Source of the DNA: Chloroflexota bacterium
GTDB taxonomy: Bacteria; Chloroflexota; Anaerolineae; Aggregatilineales; Phototrophicaceae
Assembly: GCA_011523545.1 (NCBI GenBank)
Contig: WTGN01000029.1
Location: forward strand, 42,539-106,538
Length of the DNA: 64,000 bases
Reading direction: 5' to 3'
Shown: in pieces, positions 24,179 through 33,494 of the stretch
Numbering within the stretch: the stretch's first letter is position 1
Layout: every line of letters starts with the position of its first letter
Program-made: the position numbers and the translations under genes
The notes under the pieces: model-generated
Told to the model about the DNA's origin: nothing
Databases searched by the model: none
Seen by the model: only the letters and a program-made list of their open reading frames with translations

Positions 24179-26312
24179 CCTGCCCCTCCCGCGCCAGCCG
24201 ACGCAGCAGGCTCTGGAGCGTCTCCAGCAGCAGGCCGCGCCCTTCATAACCGCTTTCGCTGAGCTCGCTGTGTCCCAGATAAATCGCTTTGCGGCAGCGG
24301 CGCGTCAAGGCCAGCATCAGCCGGCGCAATGTCCCCCGGTTCAACTCCCGCTCGTCTTCGTCGGTCCAGACCGCGCCCGCCTCCCAGCCCCGGCTCAAGA
24401 CGTAGGGATGAGTCAATGGCTGATACAAACGGCGCGCCCAGCCTTCGCTGCCGATGTTCAGCCAGAATTGATAATCGACCGCGCGATTGTTGAGCAGGAA
24501 GGTATAAGCCGGCGCGATCAGCACACCCGTTTCGGCATCGGCGATCCAATCGCGCAGGTAGAAATTGGCGATGACGCCGCGGTCCACCATCTTCACATAG
24601 TCCGAGCCCAGATCGAGCTTCTCATCATAGCGGCTCATGAAATCGAGGGACCAGCGGAAATTGCGCGCCGAATCGACGAGATTCTGGGCGGTATTGCCGG
24701 CATCGACATCAGCATGAAAGCCGAAGCCGGCGCGCGCGAGCAAACCGCCGTATAACCGCCGGAAGAAGATGTCAATGGCGTCCACCGGCGCCCCGTCGAT
24801 GTAGCGGTTCAGCCAGGCCGCCAGCCGGTCGTAACGTTCGCCCAGATCGTAGGTGATGCGTTCCTGCATCGCCGCCGAGCGAATCTCGGCAAAGGGGGAC
24901 AGTCGGCCTTTACGGTATAGCATTTCGGTCAAGAGCTTGGCGCGTACCAAATCGAGATCCTGGATCGCCGTCATCAAGGCGCAGACCACATCGAAATTGG
25001 TGGGCGGCATATCCCAGTGTGGATGCGCGATGCGCGCCAGGGTCAGCAGGGTGCGGGCGGCCGGCTCATCGCGCAGGGCCCGCGACGGCCGGTGCGAGCG
25101 CAGCGGGATGCCGCGCCCAGCCAAACCCTCGGCCAGGCCGAAGCGCAGCGCATCGGATAGAAAGGGCGCCAGGATCACGATTTCCGCGGGCGGCACATCG
25201 TCTTCGTTGACCAGCCGCTGCACTTCCCGCGTCACCCAATCCACCATCTGCGGATGATAACGATGCGCTTCCGCCTTTAATGCCGGCCGCGGATCGCCGT
25301 CAATCTCATGCGCTGCGGGCGCGCCCAACTGCGCCGCCAAATGCCCGCCCAGCGACGCCACATTTTCACTCATCACGAAGCTTTTGTTGAAGGTCACGCA
25401 GCTATCGCACTGGTCTTGCAGGCGCCGCGCTTCGGCTGGATCCGCGCCCAAGAAACGGCGGAAACCGGCGTCGCGGTCAAATATGATCAGCGCCGACAAG
25501 CTGCTCTCCAGCAATTCGCGCAAAAACCTGTGTGTGACCGGATTGTCTTCTTCGACATTGTCCGCGATGACGTGCTTGTAGCGGCCGCGCAGATAATCCT
25601 GCGCCTGCGCCGTCGGCCAGACCTGATCGCGGAATACTTCCAGCTGCAAGGAAAAGTCAAGCAGATTATGTGACAGGCAATATCGGCGGAAAGCCAAGGC
25701 GCAAGTCTGCGCGTCATCAAAAATATGCGCCTGCTCCACACCGCCGGCCAGCGCCGCTTTCAAACGCGCGCCGATCTCGCTGATGGGGAAGCCCACCATG
25801 GCCGCTTTGTTCATGTTGTCGATAATCTGGCTGTATAGCCGCTGCCGGTCGATGCGAACGCTGTTGAAGTACTCCCTTTCGTCAACCAGCGGCTCGATGA
25901 CGCGCGCCATAAAATATTGCACCAGTTCCAAGCCGATGAAATTCGGCAGTTGGCGCGGATGCTGAAAACCAGCCGCCTCGGCGATGAGGAACCAAAAAGT
26001 CTCCACCATTTGCAATGACAGGCTGCCGATGGTGTGCACGGACACCTGGCCGCCGCGATGCTCCGTCCAGCCGCGCAGCGCTCGGATATAAGGCTGGGCC
26101 AGAGAACGCTGCGGCACCATGATCAGGATCGACTCGGCCGGCACACCACCCTCGATCAAGCGCAGCACGCGCCGGACGCCGACGCTGGTCTTGCCACTGC
26201 CCGCCATGCCTTCCAGCCATATCCGGCGCCGAACCGGCTCACCGACCACCTCGTCCTGCGCCGCGCTCAGGCTGATTGCCCTTCCTTCGCTCAGTTTAGG
26301 CCGACCTTTCAT
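24171..26312 (-). CDS. UvrD/AddB-like ATPase with degenerate Walker B
   Basis: About 713 residues from MKGRPKLSEGRAISLSAAQD. Walker A is intact (LEGMAGSGKTSVGVRR), followed by SILIMVPQRSLAQPYIRAL. The Walker B region reads YKHVIADNVEEDNPVTHRFL, with Asp-Asn in place of the Asp-Glu needed for hydrolysis in typical SF1 helicases. Later parts (SFVMSENVASLGGHL, VILAPFLSDALRFGL, LALTRRCRKAIYLG) resemble motifs III-VI only loosely. This recalls AddB, whose helicase half is partly inactive. It is the first gene of the three-gene module, and its upstream region faces the HTH/parA genes. Confidence 0.8.
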   Translation of the reverse strand: MKGRPKLSEGRAISLSAAQDEVVGEPVRRRIWLEGMAGSGKTSVGVRRVLRLIEGGVPAESILIMVPQRSLAQPYIRALRGWTEHRGGQVSVHTIGSLSLQMVETFWFLIAEAAGFQHPRQLPNFIGLELVQYFMARVIEPLVDEREYFNSVRIDRQRLYSQIIDNMNKAAMVGFPISEIGARLKAALAGGVEQAHIFDDAQTCALAFRRYCLSHNLLDFSLQLEVFRDQVWPTAQAQDYLRGRYKHVIADNVEEDNPVTHRFLRELLESSLSALIIFDRDAGFRRFLGADPAEARRLQDQCDSCVTFNKSFVMSENVASLGGHLAAQLGAPAAHEIDGDPRPALKAEAHRYHPQMVDWVTREVQRLVNEDDVPPAEIVILAPFLSDALRFGLAEGLAGRGIPLRSHRPSRALRDEPAARTLLTLARIAHPHWDMPPTNFDVVCALMTAIQDLDLVRAKLLTEMLYRKGRLSPFAEIRSAAMQERITYDLGERYDRLAAWLNRYIDGAPVDAIDIFFRRLYGGLLARAGFGFHADVDAGNTAQNLVDSARNFRWSLDFMSRYDEKLDLGSDYVKMVDRGVIANFYLRDWIADAETGVLIAPAYTFLLNNRAVDYQFWLNIGSEGWARRLYQPLTHPYVLSRGWEAGAVWTDEDERELNRGTLRRLMLALTRRCRKAIYLGHSELSESGYEGRGLLLETLQSLLRRLAREGQDV

Positions 26313-26566
26313 ACTGGAAATCCTGCACCGATTATATGGCGACACAGGAGCGACTGCGATATCCTGTCGGCAATCTCTTCCGGCGCAAATAAGCCTCGAA
26401 CGCCTGTGCTAATGCTTGAGCCTGCTTCTGGCGCTTGGATTCTCAGCAGCGTGCCTGTAATATACCTTTATCTTCGTTTTGCTGAAGTTTCATCTTGACT
26501 CTTGCGCAAACGGCGGAAACGCGCTACAGTTAAATTGTATCTATACTGTCTAATGACGGAGCCAGT

Positions 26567-26818
26567 ATGCTTATGTCCCAAGACCACCGTCCTCGTTCCG
26601 AAACCCGACAGTTGATGATCGACATCGTCGTTCGGAGCGAGCGCCCTCTCACACGCACTGAAATTGTCAACCGGCTAAATCGAAAGAAAACCCCGCACCT
26701 CATCACCATGATGGATGTGCTGGTGGACGAAGGTGTTTTCCAGCGCAATATTCATACCTTCAACAATGGCGTCACCGGTTACGTTTATTCCGTAGCCCAA
26801 GCGTACGAGAAAGAATAG
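26567..26818 (+). CDS. Small winged-helix DNA-binding protein
   Basis: 83 residues. The sequence [22 protein letters not shown] followed by [21 protein letters not shown] and a strand pair ([20 protein letters not shown]) fits a winged helix-turn-helix. A ggag site lies about 7 bases before the ATG, and a second ATG is two codons in. It precedes parA by 10 bp and is probably the operon's regulator. It could also be an accessory partition or replication factor. Confidence 0.65.
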   Translation: MLMSQDHRPRSETRQLMIDIVVRSERPLTRTEIVNRLNRKKTPHLITMMDVLVDEGVFQRNIHTFNNGVTGYVYSVAQAYEKE

Positions 26819-26828
26819 GTTGATCGCC

Positions 26829-27626
26829 ATGAAAATTATCACGCTCCTGAATGAAAAAGGCGGCGTCGGCAAAACAACCCTGGCGACGCACCTGGCCGCC
26901 GGTTTAGCCATACGCGGCAAGCGCGTCATTCTGGTCGATGCTGACCCGCAGGGACATGCCACCATCGCCTTCGGCTTGTCGAAGGAGCCGGGCTTTTACG
27001 ACCTCATCGTGCGCAACGCCCCCTTCCGGCAGGTGCTGCGGCCGGTCCCGCCCGAGCGCTTCAACGTGCCGGACGAGGCGGACGCGACATCGGGCCAGCT
27101 GCTGATCGTCCCGTCTAATATTGAGACGCGCAGCATTGCCGGCAATATATCCGATGCCTTCACCGTTTTGAAGCGATTCAATCAATTGCGCAATGCGATT
27201 GATTTTGTTTTTTTCGACACATCGCCGACCCCATCGCTGCTGCATTCGTCCATTTACATGGCAACCGACGGGATCATTTATCCGACAAAATGCGAAGCCT
27301 GGAGCTTCGACGGCTTGCGCGAGAGCCTCACGCATAAAGACCAATTCAGCCCCATTCGCCAGCAATACAATTTGAACGACATCAAGGTCTTGGGGGTCGT
27401 ACCGACGATGTACCGCGGCCGCACGCTGGAACACCAGGACAACCTACGCCGCTTGCAGGACACCTTCGGCAGTCTCGTTTGGAGGCCCCTTCCCGTCCGC
27501 ACCATTTGGACCGAAGTGGCCAGCGCCCGCCGCACAGTCTTCTCGCTGGCGCCCGGCAGCAGCACGGCCGAAGATGCCTGGCGGCTGGTTCAGCAACTGG
27601 AGGAGCGTATCTATGAGCAGTCGTGA
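26829..27626 (+). CDS. parA: ParA-family partition ATPase
   Basis: About 265 residues from [20 protein letters not shown], with the deviant Walker A KGGVGKTT, Walker A' [17 protein letters not shown] and Walker [18 protein letters not shown]. These are the marks of the ParA/MinD group that moves DNA by ATP-dependent binding to the nucleoid. The N-terminus has no extra helix-turn-helix domain, as in type Ib or chromosomal ParA. The parB gene overlaps its 3' end by 14 bp. It lies next to a primase-type replication gene and away from the usual chromosomal parAB context, so a plasmid-type partition system is likely. Confidence 0.9.
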   Translation: MKIITLLNEKGGVGKTTLATHLAAGLAIRGKRVILVDADPQGHATIAFGLSKEPGFYDLIVRNAPFRQVLRPVPPERFNVPDEADATSGQLLIVPSNIETRSIAGNISDAFTVLKRFNQLRNAIDFVFFDTSPTPSLLHSSIYMATDGIIYPTKCEAWSFDGLRESLTHKDQFSPIRQQYNLNDIKVLGVVPTMYRGRTLEHQDNLRRLQDTFGSLVWRPLPVRTIWTEVASARRTVFSLAPGSSTAEDAWRLVQQLEERIYEQS

Positions 27627-28821
27627 GCGCCGGCGCAAAATTCAGGACGAGGAAAATCTGCTCTTTGCCAATCCGAACACGCTCGACCCCAAGACCGCCG
27701 ATGCCATCGGATTCGGCCTGGGAGAATTGGCGCTCGACATCGCCGCCGCCGACAGCGAGTTTCAGCCGATTGAAGCGGTCAGCATCCACGAGATCCATCC
27801 CAACTCCATCCAGCCGCGTTATAGCATTCCGCATGATCTCGCCGAGATCTTCGTCCTCCATCCCAAGAATATCGTCGACATTTTCGAGCGTTGGATTGTT
27901 GAAGTTCAGCTCGAACGCGGCCAAAAAGATTATGACGTTCTCAACTACCTGCTAGGGACCGAAACCGACCGCGGCGAACGCGCCGAATCCGAAGACGGCG
28001 ACGCTAGCCATGGCGGGCTGCCGGCATCCACCAAAGAGCTGGCTCTGATGAAACTCATTGACCTGGCCGCCAGCATCCGGCGCGACGGCCTGTCCAATCC
28101 CATCAGCCTGGTGCAGCGCGACAACGGCTACGAGATCGAGACTGGCGAACGCCGCTGGCTCGCTTATCACATCCTCTATTGGAAGTTCGGTGATGGCGAC
28201 AAACGCGGCGATGGCAGCATCGTCAACTGGTCGCGCATTCCGGCGCGGATCGTGAAGCAGGTGGACGTCTGGCGGCAAGCCAGCGAAAACAACGCTCGCG
28301 ACAATCTCAACGCCATCAGCCGCGCGCGGCAGCTCGCCCTCCTGCTGATGGATCTGCACGGTTGGCAGCATTTCAGCCAGATTCAAGCTTGCGCAAATGA
28401 ACAAGCCTTCTACTCGCAAGTGGCCGATGGCAAAGCCTGGCGCATACCGCGCGGCCAAGGCGAACGTCTCGTCAATGCCATGGGACTTTCCGACGCCGGG
28501 CAGCTCCGTCAGTACCGCGCCCTCTTGCGGCTGCCGGGCGATCTTTGGCGCAAAGGCGATGATGAAGATCTCAGCGAGGGCGAGCTGCGCCGTATGAAGG
28601 CCTCGCTCGATAGCGTTACACGTGTAACGGTACCGCGTGAGAAACGAAAAAAGGATGCCCTCGCCCGGCTCGCAACCGATGCCACCCTCTGGCGCAACAA
28701 ACTCCGCAAAGAGATCAACTCCGTTGACTCCGGCACTCGACCCCGGATACGCAAACTCATTGAAGCCGAGATTCGCCAACTTCTCCGGCTCATGGCCGAT
28801 ATCGACGAATCTGAGAGCTGA
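27613..28821 (+). CDS. parB: ParB-like partition protein
   Basis: About 402 residues from [20 protein letters not shown]. The ParB/Srx core is recognised by [29 protein letters not shown] (C motif GERRW) and the downstream [22 protein letters not shown] (ENxxR motif), followed by a helix-turn-helix region ([20 protein letters not shown]). Long N-terminal and middle insertions (residues about 50-150) are unlike Spo0J. It overlaps parA, and a parS-like 16-mer lies within its own coding sequence (28614-28629). CTPase and sliding behaviour are expected from the family but not shown. Confidence 0.82.
   Translation: MSSRERRRKIQDEENLLFANPNTLDPKTADAIGFGLGELALDIAAADSEFQPIEAVSIHEIHPNSIQPRYSIPHDLAEIFVLHPKNIVDIFERWIVEVQLERGQKDYDVLNYLLGTETDRGERAESEDGDASHGGLPASTKELALMKLIDLAASIRRDGLSNPISLVQRDNGYEIETGERRWLAYHILYWKFGDGDKRGDGSIVNWSRIPARIVKQVDVWRQASENNARDNLNAISRARQLALLLMDLHGWQHFSQIQACANEQAFYSQVADGKAWRIPRGQGERLVNAMGLSDAGQLRQYRALLRLPGDLWRKGDDEDLSEGELRRMKASLDSVTRVTVPREKRKKDALARLATDATLWRNKLRKEINSVDSGTRPRIRKLIEAEIRQLLRLMADIDESES
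28614..28629. promoter_or_regulatory. parS-like palindrome 1 (inside parB)
   Basis: CGTTACACGTGTAACG is a perfect 16-bp palindrome. It matches the classical parS TGTTTCACGTGAAACA at 12 of 16 positions, and the four differences (1, 5, 12 and 16) are symmetric. It lies near codon 334 of parB. Confidence 0.7.
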
Positions 28822-29154
28822 CCCGCTCCCCCAAAGTCTCCTCAGCTATCGCCATCTTCACGGGCGACTGAATACAGCAAGCGCAATACGTGCGCTCCCG
28901 CCGCGCGCAGTCACACTAGGCAGCCAAGCCCATCCTCACCTCCTCCCGCCAAATCTACGACGGGCATCCCGCGAGCAAGCGACCGGATGTAAGCAGTCGA
29001 CGCGATACAAATACATTTTCTCGAAGCGCTGGCTTTTGCCCGAGTACCGTTGCGCAGCATCCCCTGAACCAGATCACGCGGGCGGACCCATGCACCGCCA
29101 GGGCAAAGTCTTCTCTCACCTGCGTGGCATCCGAGCCGCCGCAACCGATCCAAC

Positions 29155-29178
29155 AAAAAAGCACATCCGCCGATGTGC
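29155..29178 (-). terminator. Rho-independent terminator of the primase gene
   Basis: On the minus strand gcacatc-ggcg-gatgtgc is followed by tttttt (aaaaaa at 29155-29160 on the plus strand). It lies 75 bp past the stop codon of the primase-polymerase gene. Confidence 0.85.
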
Positions 29179-29201
29179 CTTCCTATCTCCCCGAGCGCTA
29201 C

Positions 29202-29217
29202 CGTTACACCTGTAACG
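29202..29217. promoter_or_regulatory. parS-like palindrome 2 (downstream of primase gene)
   Basis: CGTTACACCTGTAACG differs from site 1 by one base at the centre (C for G). It lies between the primase stop codon and its terminator, 572 bp from site 1. Confidence 0.65.
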
Positions 29218-29252
29218 CTACAGCCGGCGCGACCTGCCGCCGCCACAACGCA

Positions 29253-31265
29253 TCACCCCGCCGACCGCGCAAGAAGCTCCAAGCTCTGCGGCGCATCCCC
29301 AGCACGCAGCGCATGCCGCGCCAAGGACTGCATCACTGCCCGGTATGAACTCCGCAAGGCCAAATACACATTGCCGTCGCCGAATTCCTTCAACATCCGG
29401 TAGGCTATGCCCCGTTTCGCCGGCCGCCGCACTTCAGCGCCGCCAGCGTCCAGCGCAAACAGATAGCCGTTGATGGTCTCGGCCACCTTATCATCCGCAA
29501 CCCGCGAGGCCACATTCCCGAAGAACAGTTGAATCTTCTCATAGCGAACCGCCCGCGCGCGCTCACGAGCAGCCTCGATCGCGCCCGCCAACCGCCCTAT
29601 CATGCCACCGGCGCCAGAACGATGCCCGCGCAGCTGAATCAAACGCGCCAATTCTGCGACGCTCAACCTTTCAAACTGAGTCCGCGCCCGCGCACCCGAC
29701 CCCAGACTAAAAACTGAGGTCAAGCGCGCGCACACCCGGCCGCCTTCGCCGTCTTCACTCAAGAGCTTGCTGGCGATATGCCTCCAGGCGGGCATTCGCC
29801 TTCCGTCCGCCGCCTCCAGCCAGAAACCCTTGGTTGCATTGCTCTCAGTCCGCCAGTTGCGCTTGGGCAAGGCGCGCACCAGCTCCCGCGTCAAGCTCAA
29901 ACGACCAACACAGGCGCTCACTTTCACATCCAGCGCCCGGTTGTATCGCCGAATCGTACGCTCATTCACGCCTAGGCGTCCGGCCAAATACGCCAAGGAG
30001 GCGCGCGGCGACAGCCTCGAAACGTATTCACGATGCATTGCCAGGCGATACGCTTTTGCCGAACGCAAGTCCGCTTCCCACAGCGGATCGCAAGGCGACC
30101 ACTGGACGTTCAGCAGCTTCAGCAACCGTGCAGTCCCTGGCGCCTGAAACACCAGCTCCACCGGACGGCCGCGCTTCCGAGAATTAAGTCCCCTAATGTC
30201 CAGGTATTCTACATATCTTCTACTGATAATATGTCGCCCATCGAAGCTGCACAGTTCCCCGGTCAGCGCCTGCAGCACACTCTTCCTGTTCAGCCCGTAA
30301 CGACGCCCCAACTCAATTCCCTCGCGCAAAGTGAAATAGGCATCCGTTTCCCAGCCCGCCAATGCAAAGGCATCCAACAAGCGGCAGACCACGGTAGATC
30401 CCTGAACTTGCAGGAGCCGCTCGCGCACAGAATTTGGTATCCCCCCTTTGGCCGATCGCCCAATCCGACTAGATCGATAGGCGCTCATTATTGTGCGCAG
30501 ACCTTCTTCCTGACGCTCATGCCAGCTCTCTGTCTTATGCCCAGGTCGCCCGGGCATGCGAGCGTGCATTGGCAGCAACTCCGCTTCCACAGCCGACCGG
30601 TCCAAGCCCGCCTCGCGAGCGATGGATGCTGTGCGATAGAGCGCGTTGTTCCGTCCAATCCTTGGCGCCAAACGTCGGTATAAGCGCTGCAAATCCACAT
30701 CGCTTGACTCGCGGATGCGCTTCCCGGCGACACAGTGCACTGAAGCCTGGACATGAAAATAGTTGAGCAAGCGGTCCACATCATCTTTATGCAATTCCAC
30801 TTCCGCGACATTCTTCGTGCAATGATAGGTGAAGTTGCCGATCATCGATGGAGGCGCGATGATGTATGACTTCTCGCCTTTGATATCGCCGCCGTCAAAC
30901 TGGTGACTTGGCACCTTCTCAGCAGTTCGGAAATACAGATGGAATCCCCGCCGCGTCTTCACCGTATACGTGTCGCTGTACTGCGGCAAATGTCGACAGA
31001 AGCGTTGATAGCGAAGCAAATCATCAAAGTCAATCACCAGCAGCCTCGACACCCGCCCGCAGACGATGCCCAGGGCACTGGCCTGCTCGCCGAATGACGT
31101 TTCGAGCTCGCTCTCGCTGGCGATCAGCCGCTGATACTTCTTCCAGACGATGGCCGGTCGTTTGGGCTCCGTCGGTGAGCTGTTGCCTTGTACTGGAATC
31201 GGCGAGTAACCGGAGCGCGCGAGATGTTTCGCCCGTTCAATGAGCTGTTTTCGTAAAGAATTCAC
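29253..31265 (-). CDS. Primase-polymerase (PrimPol/AEP) replication protein
   Basis: 670 residues. The N-terminal 200 residues show bifunctional primase/polymerase (Prim-Pol) features: the AEP first catalytic motif LLVIDFDDLLRYQRF (hDhD), TVKTRRGFHLYFRT, and KGEKSYIIAPPSMIGNFTYHC. The rest is basic and helical. It has a helix-turn-helix-like LGVNERTIRRYNRALDV around residues 415-435 and a C-terminal region that I do not recognise. Such proteins initiate replication of plasmids and integrated elements. Convergence with parAB and nearby parS-like sites make a plasmid-derived replicon likely. The start has aaggaaa about 8 bases upstream. Confidence 0.8.
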   Translation of the reverse strand: MNSLRKQLIERAKHLARSGYSPIPVQGNSSPTEPKRPAIVWKKYQRLIASESELETSFGEQASALGIVCGRVSRLLVIDFDDLLRYQRFCRHLPQYSDTYTVKTRRGFHLYFRTAEKVPSHQFDGGDIKGEKSYIIAPPSMIGNFTYHCTKNVAEVELHKDDVDRLLNYFHVQASVHCVAGKRIRESSDVDLQRLYRRLAPRIGRNNALYRTASIAREAGLDRSAVEAELLPMHARMPGRPGHKTESWHERQEEGLRTIMSAYRSSRIGRSAKGGIPNSVRERLLQVQGSTVVCRLLDAFALAGWETDAYFTLREGIELGRRYGLNRKSVLQALTGELCSFDGRHIISRRYVEYLDIRGLNSRKRGRPVELVFQAPGTARLLKLLNVQWSPCDPLWEADLRSAKAYRLAMHREYVSRLSPRASLAYLAGRLGVNERTIRRYNRALDVKVSACVGRLSLTRELVRALPKRNWRTESNATKGFWLEAADGRRMPAWRHIASKLLSEDGEGGRVCARLTSVFSLGSGARARTQFERLSVAELARLIQLRGHRSGAGGMIGRLAGAIEAARERARAVRYEKIQLFFGNVASRVADDKVAETINGYLFALDAGGAEVRRPAKRGIAYRMLKEFGDGNVYLALRSSYRAVMQSLARHALRAGDAPQSLELLARSAG

Positions 31266-31821
31266 GCAATTTTCCTTCGGTTTCCGCTCGGTTTTTCCGA
31301 CAAATTGTTGCTAAAGGTCAGTCTTACCGGTACAATAAAAGAGAAGCAGACTGCTCCATAATGGGCAGATGCGGACCTAGATGGATCGGCTGCTGCGCTA
31401 CCACCGGCCGATCCTCTTCTTGAGTGCAGCAAACCTAACGGAGGTTCTCAGGGGCGATCTTCGCCGTTCATGTTCCGCTTGCCTTTAGTCAACTGTCACG
31501 GGACAAAAGTCTGTGAGTTGGATGCAAAACTGACAGTATTCTATCGTCTAATCGACCATGACAAGCGGGAAAAGTTGCGCTAATGTACCGTCTGAACTCT
31601 AATGATCCTGGACGTCCCTACTGGCGCAGAGAACTCGATCCAAAGCGAGCTTCACGCTCGTTCGTTTATTGCACTCGATTGATTTATACAGTATACACGC
31701 AGTCGAGGTGCTTGGCAATAGATTGATCATTTTAACTGTGTTGCTTGCCTTCGTGGGCTGGCGACGTCAGTAGAACGAAAGTTTCAGTGGATAGTAGGCG
31801 GCCGGGCGCAGGCGGCTGTAA
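31266..31821. other. Gene-free gap upstream of the primase gene, with hairpins and a short repeat array
   Basis: This 556-bp gap has three visible elements. TTTCC/CGG-rich units are reiterated at 31270-31300, just upstream of the primase start. A perfect 8-bp stem lies at 31383-31390/31407-31414 (ggatcggc ... gccgatcc), and a small hairpin aacct-aacgg-aggtt lies near 31434. DNA from about 31500 to 31740 is AT-richer. A short plus-strand ORF at 31745-32008 mirrors the SDR gene and is not credible. The gap could hold the replicon origin or a small RNA. Confidence 0.4.
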
Positions 31822-32622
31822 TCAGACGAGGTTCTCGTGGACGGCCAGGGGTGTGGCGGCTAGGAGACCGCCATCAACAGGCAAAACGACGCCCGATATC
31901 CAGCGCGCTTCGTCGCTCGCGAGGAAGAGCGCTGCGGAAGCCACATCCCAGGCCGTGCCCTCAGTGCCGAGCGGGGCAACCTTAGCGCGCAAGCTTCGAT
32001 GTGCTTGAGATATTTGGCTTACAAATGGCGCATAGATGTGCCCGGGCGCGATGCAATTGGCGCGGATATTATCGCGTCCATGGTGCACTGCCATCAGGCG
32101 GGCGAGGTGGGCGGCGCCCGCTTTAGTCACCGAGTAAGGTACATTCTGAGACATGCCGGCGCGCAAGCCATCGATCGAGGCAATGTTGACGATTGAACCG
32201 CCGCCACTCGCTTTCATCAGGGGAATAGCGTATTTGCAAGCCAGCATCATGCTTCGCAAGTTGATGGCGAAAACCTGATCCAGGTCATCGCTGCTGACGT
32301 CGGTCACTTTGCCCGAGCCATGGGTAGCGACGTTGTTGACGAGGATGTCCAAGCGGCCATAACGCTCGCGGCAGGCGGCGACCATGTCTTGGCAATCGTC
32401 TTCGCTGGTGACATCGGCCAGGAAGCAGGAAGCGCGGCCGCCATCGTCGAGGATCTCTCGCTCGGTGACTTCGGCGCGCTCGCGATTGTTATCGACCAGG
32501 AGGACGGTTGCGCCATGCCGGGCGAAAAGCATCGCCGTCGCGTAGCCGGTGCCGGCCGGTTCGCCGCGTGATCCGGCGCCGACTACGAGAGCAACCTTGT
32601 CTTGCAAGCGCGCTTTGTCCAT
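31822..32622 (-). CDS. SDR-family oxidoreductase
   Basis: A 266-residue classical short-chain dehydrogenase. The cofactor loop reads VVGAGSRGEPAGTGYATA, a longer glycine segment than the usual TGxxxGxG. NNVATHG, catalytic Ser in NIASIDGLRAG, and Tyr-Lys in YSVTKAG are all visible. It is the last gene of a minus-strand set ADC-like/SDR/SDR, 32 bp from the upstream SDR gene. It probably oxidises a hydroxyl group of an unknown intermediate using NAD(P). Confidence 0.88.
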   Translation of the reverse strand: MDKARLQDKVALVVGAGSRGEPAGTGYATAMLFARHGATVLLVDNNRERAEVTEREILDDGGRASCFLADVTSEDDCQDMVAACRERYGRLDILVNNVATHGSGKVTDVSSDDLDQVFAINLRSMMLACKYAIPLMKASGGGSIVNIASIDGLRAGMSQNVPYSVTKAGAAHLARLMAVHHGRDNIRANCIAPGHIYAPFVSQISQAHRSLRAKVAPLGTEGTAWDVASAALFLASDEARWISGVVLPVDGGLLAATPLAVHENLV

Positions 32623-32654
32623 CGACAGAGCCCCTTTTGCTTGCGATAGTGATG

Positions 32655-33476
32655 TTATTCCATGTGGATGCCGCCATCGACAATCAGTGAGGCGCCCGTC
32701 ATGAAGTCTGACTGATCAGAGGCGAGGAAGGCGGCCACCTTGGCGATCTCATCCTGCCCGGTCATGCGCCCCAAAGGCGACTTGCGGATTTCAGTGGCGA
32801 TCATTTGTTCGCGATAGTCGGCAGCAGCCATACCAGCGGGCGCGAGGGCAGCCGCCATATCATCGATTCTTTCGCTTTCTATCAGACCCGGGCAGATGGC
32901 GTAGACGGTGATGCCCTCCGGTCCAAGCTCGTGGGCGAGGGATTGGCTGAAGCCGCGCACGGCAAATTTAGACGCGCAATAAGCGGCGAAGCGGGGCACG
33001 CCGTGCTTGCCCGATGTCGACGAGATATTGATGATCGTGCCGCCACCGCCGCGTTGCAGCATGTGCCGCGCCACCGCCCGACAACAGAGAAAGACGCCTT
33101 TGACATTGACGCGCTGCACAAAATCGAAGGCTTCTTCTTGCAGCTCAACCACCGGCACGCGATCCCGCCCGGCCGGCGCGCCCGCATTATTGACCAGGAT
33201 GTCGATCCTGCCGAAGCGCTCCAGTGTCCGCTCAACCACGTCCTCCACTTGCCGCGCGTCCGCCACATCGGCATAGACCGGGATGGCGGCTTGGCCCAAA
33301 GCCTCAATCTCCTTGACGACATCGGGCAGGCCAGTGCGGGAACCGGCGTCTTCGCTGAGGTCGTTGACTGCCAGATCGGCGCCTTCAGCTGCCAGTCGCA
33401 GGGCAATTGCGCGACCTAGCCCCGCTGCGCCTGCCGCGCCCGTTACCAGCGCAACTTTGCCGCTCAAGTCATACAT
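32655..33476 (-). CDS. SDR-family oxidoreductase
   Basis: 273 residues with ALVTGAAGAAGLGRAIA (cofactor loop), NNAGAPAG, Ser in INISSTSGKHG and Tyr-Lys in YCASKFAV. It belongs to classical SDRs resembling 3-oxoacyl reductases and glucose or sorbitol dehydrogenases. It lies 18 bp downstream of the acetoacetate-decarboxylase-like gene, and the pair of SDRs suggests two successive oxidation or reduction steps in one pathway. Confidence 0.88.
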   Translation of the reverse strand: MYDLSGKVALVTGAAGAAGLGRAIALRLAAEGADLAVNDLSEDAGSRTGLPDVVKEIEALGQAAIPVYADVADARQVEDVVERTLERFGRIDILVNNAGAPAGRDRVPVVELQEEAFDFVQRVNVKGVFLCCRAVARHMLQRGGGGTIINISSTSGKHGVPRFAAYCASKFAVRGFSQSLAHELGPEGITVYAICPGLIESERIDDMAAALAPAGMAAADYREQMIATEIRKSPLGRMTGQDEIAKVAAFLASDQSDFMTGASLIVDGGIHME

Positions 33477-33494
33477 CGTCCGCTCCCGTGACTT

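Larger units (their letters stand above)
28822..29252. other. Convergent gap between parB and the primase gene
   Basis: This 431-bp interval holds the second parS-like site and the primase-side terminator. The short ORFs that cross it have no recognisable features, and I see no gene or RNA. Confidence 0.6.

Noticed and set aside
20144..31265. Whole region called an active mobile element
   Set aside because: There is no integrase, transposase or relaxase, and no flanking direct repeat that I could find. The evidence supports only a plasmid-type block or remnant.
31745..32008. 87-codon plus-strand ORF next to the primase element
   Set aside because: Mirrors the minus-strand SDR gene and shows no motif or ribosome site.
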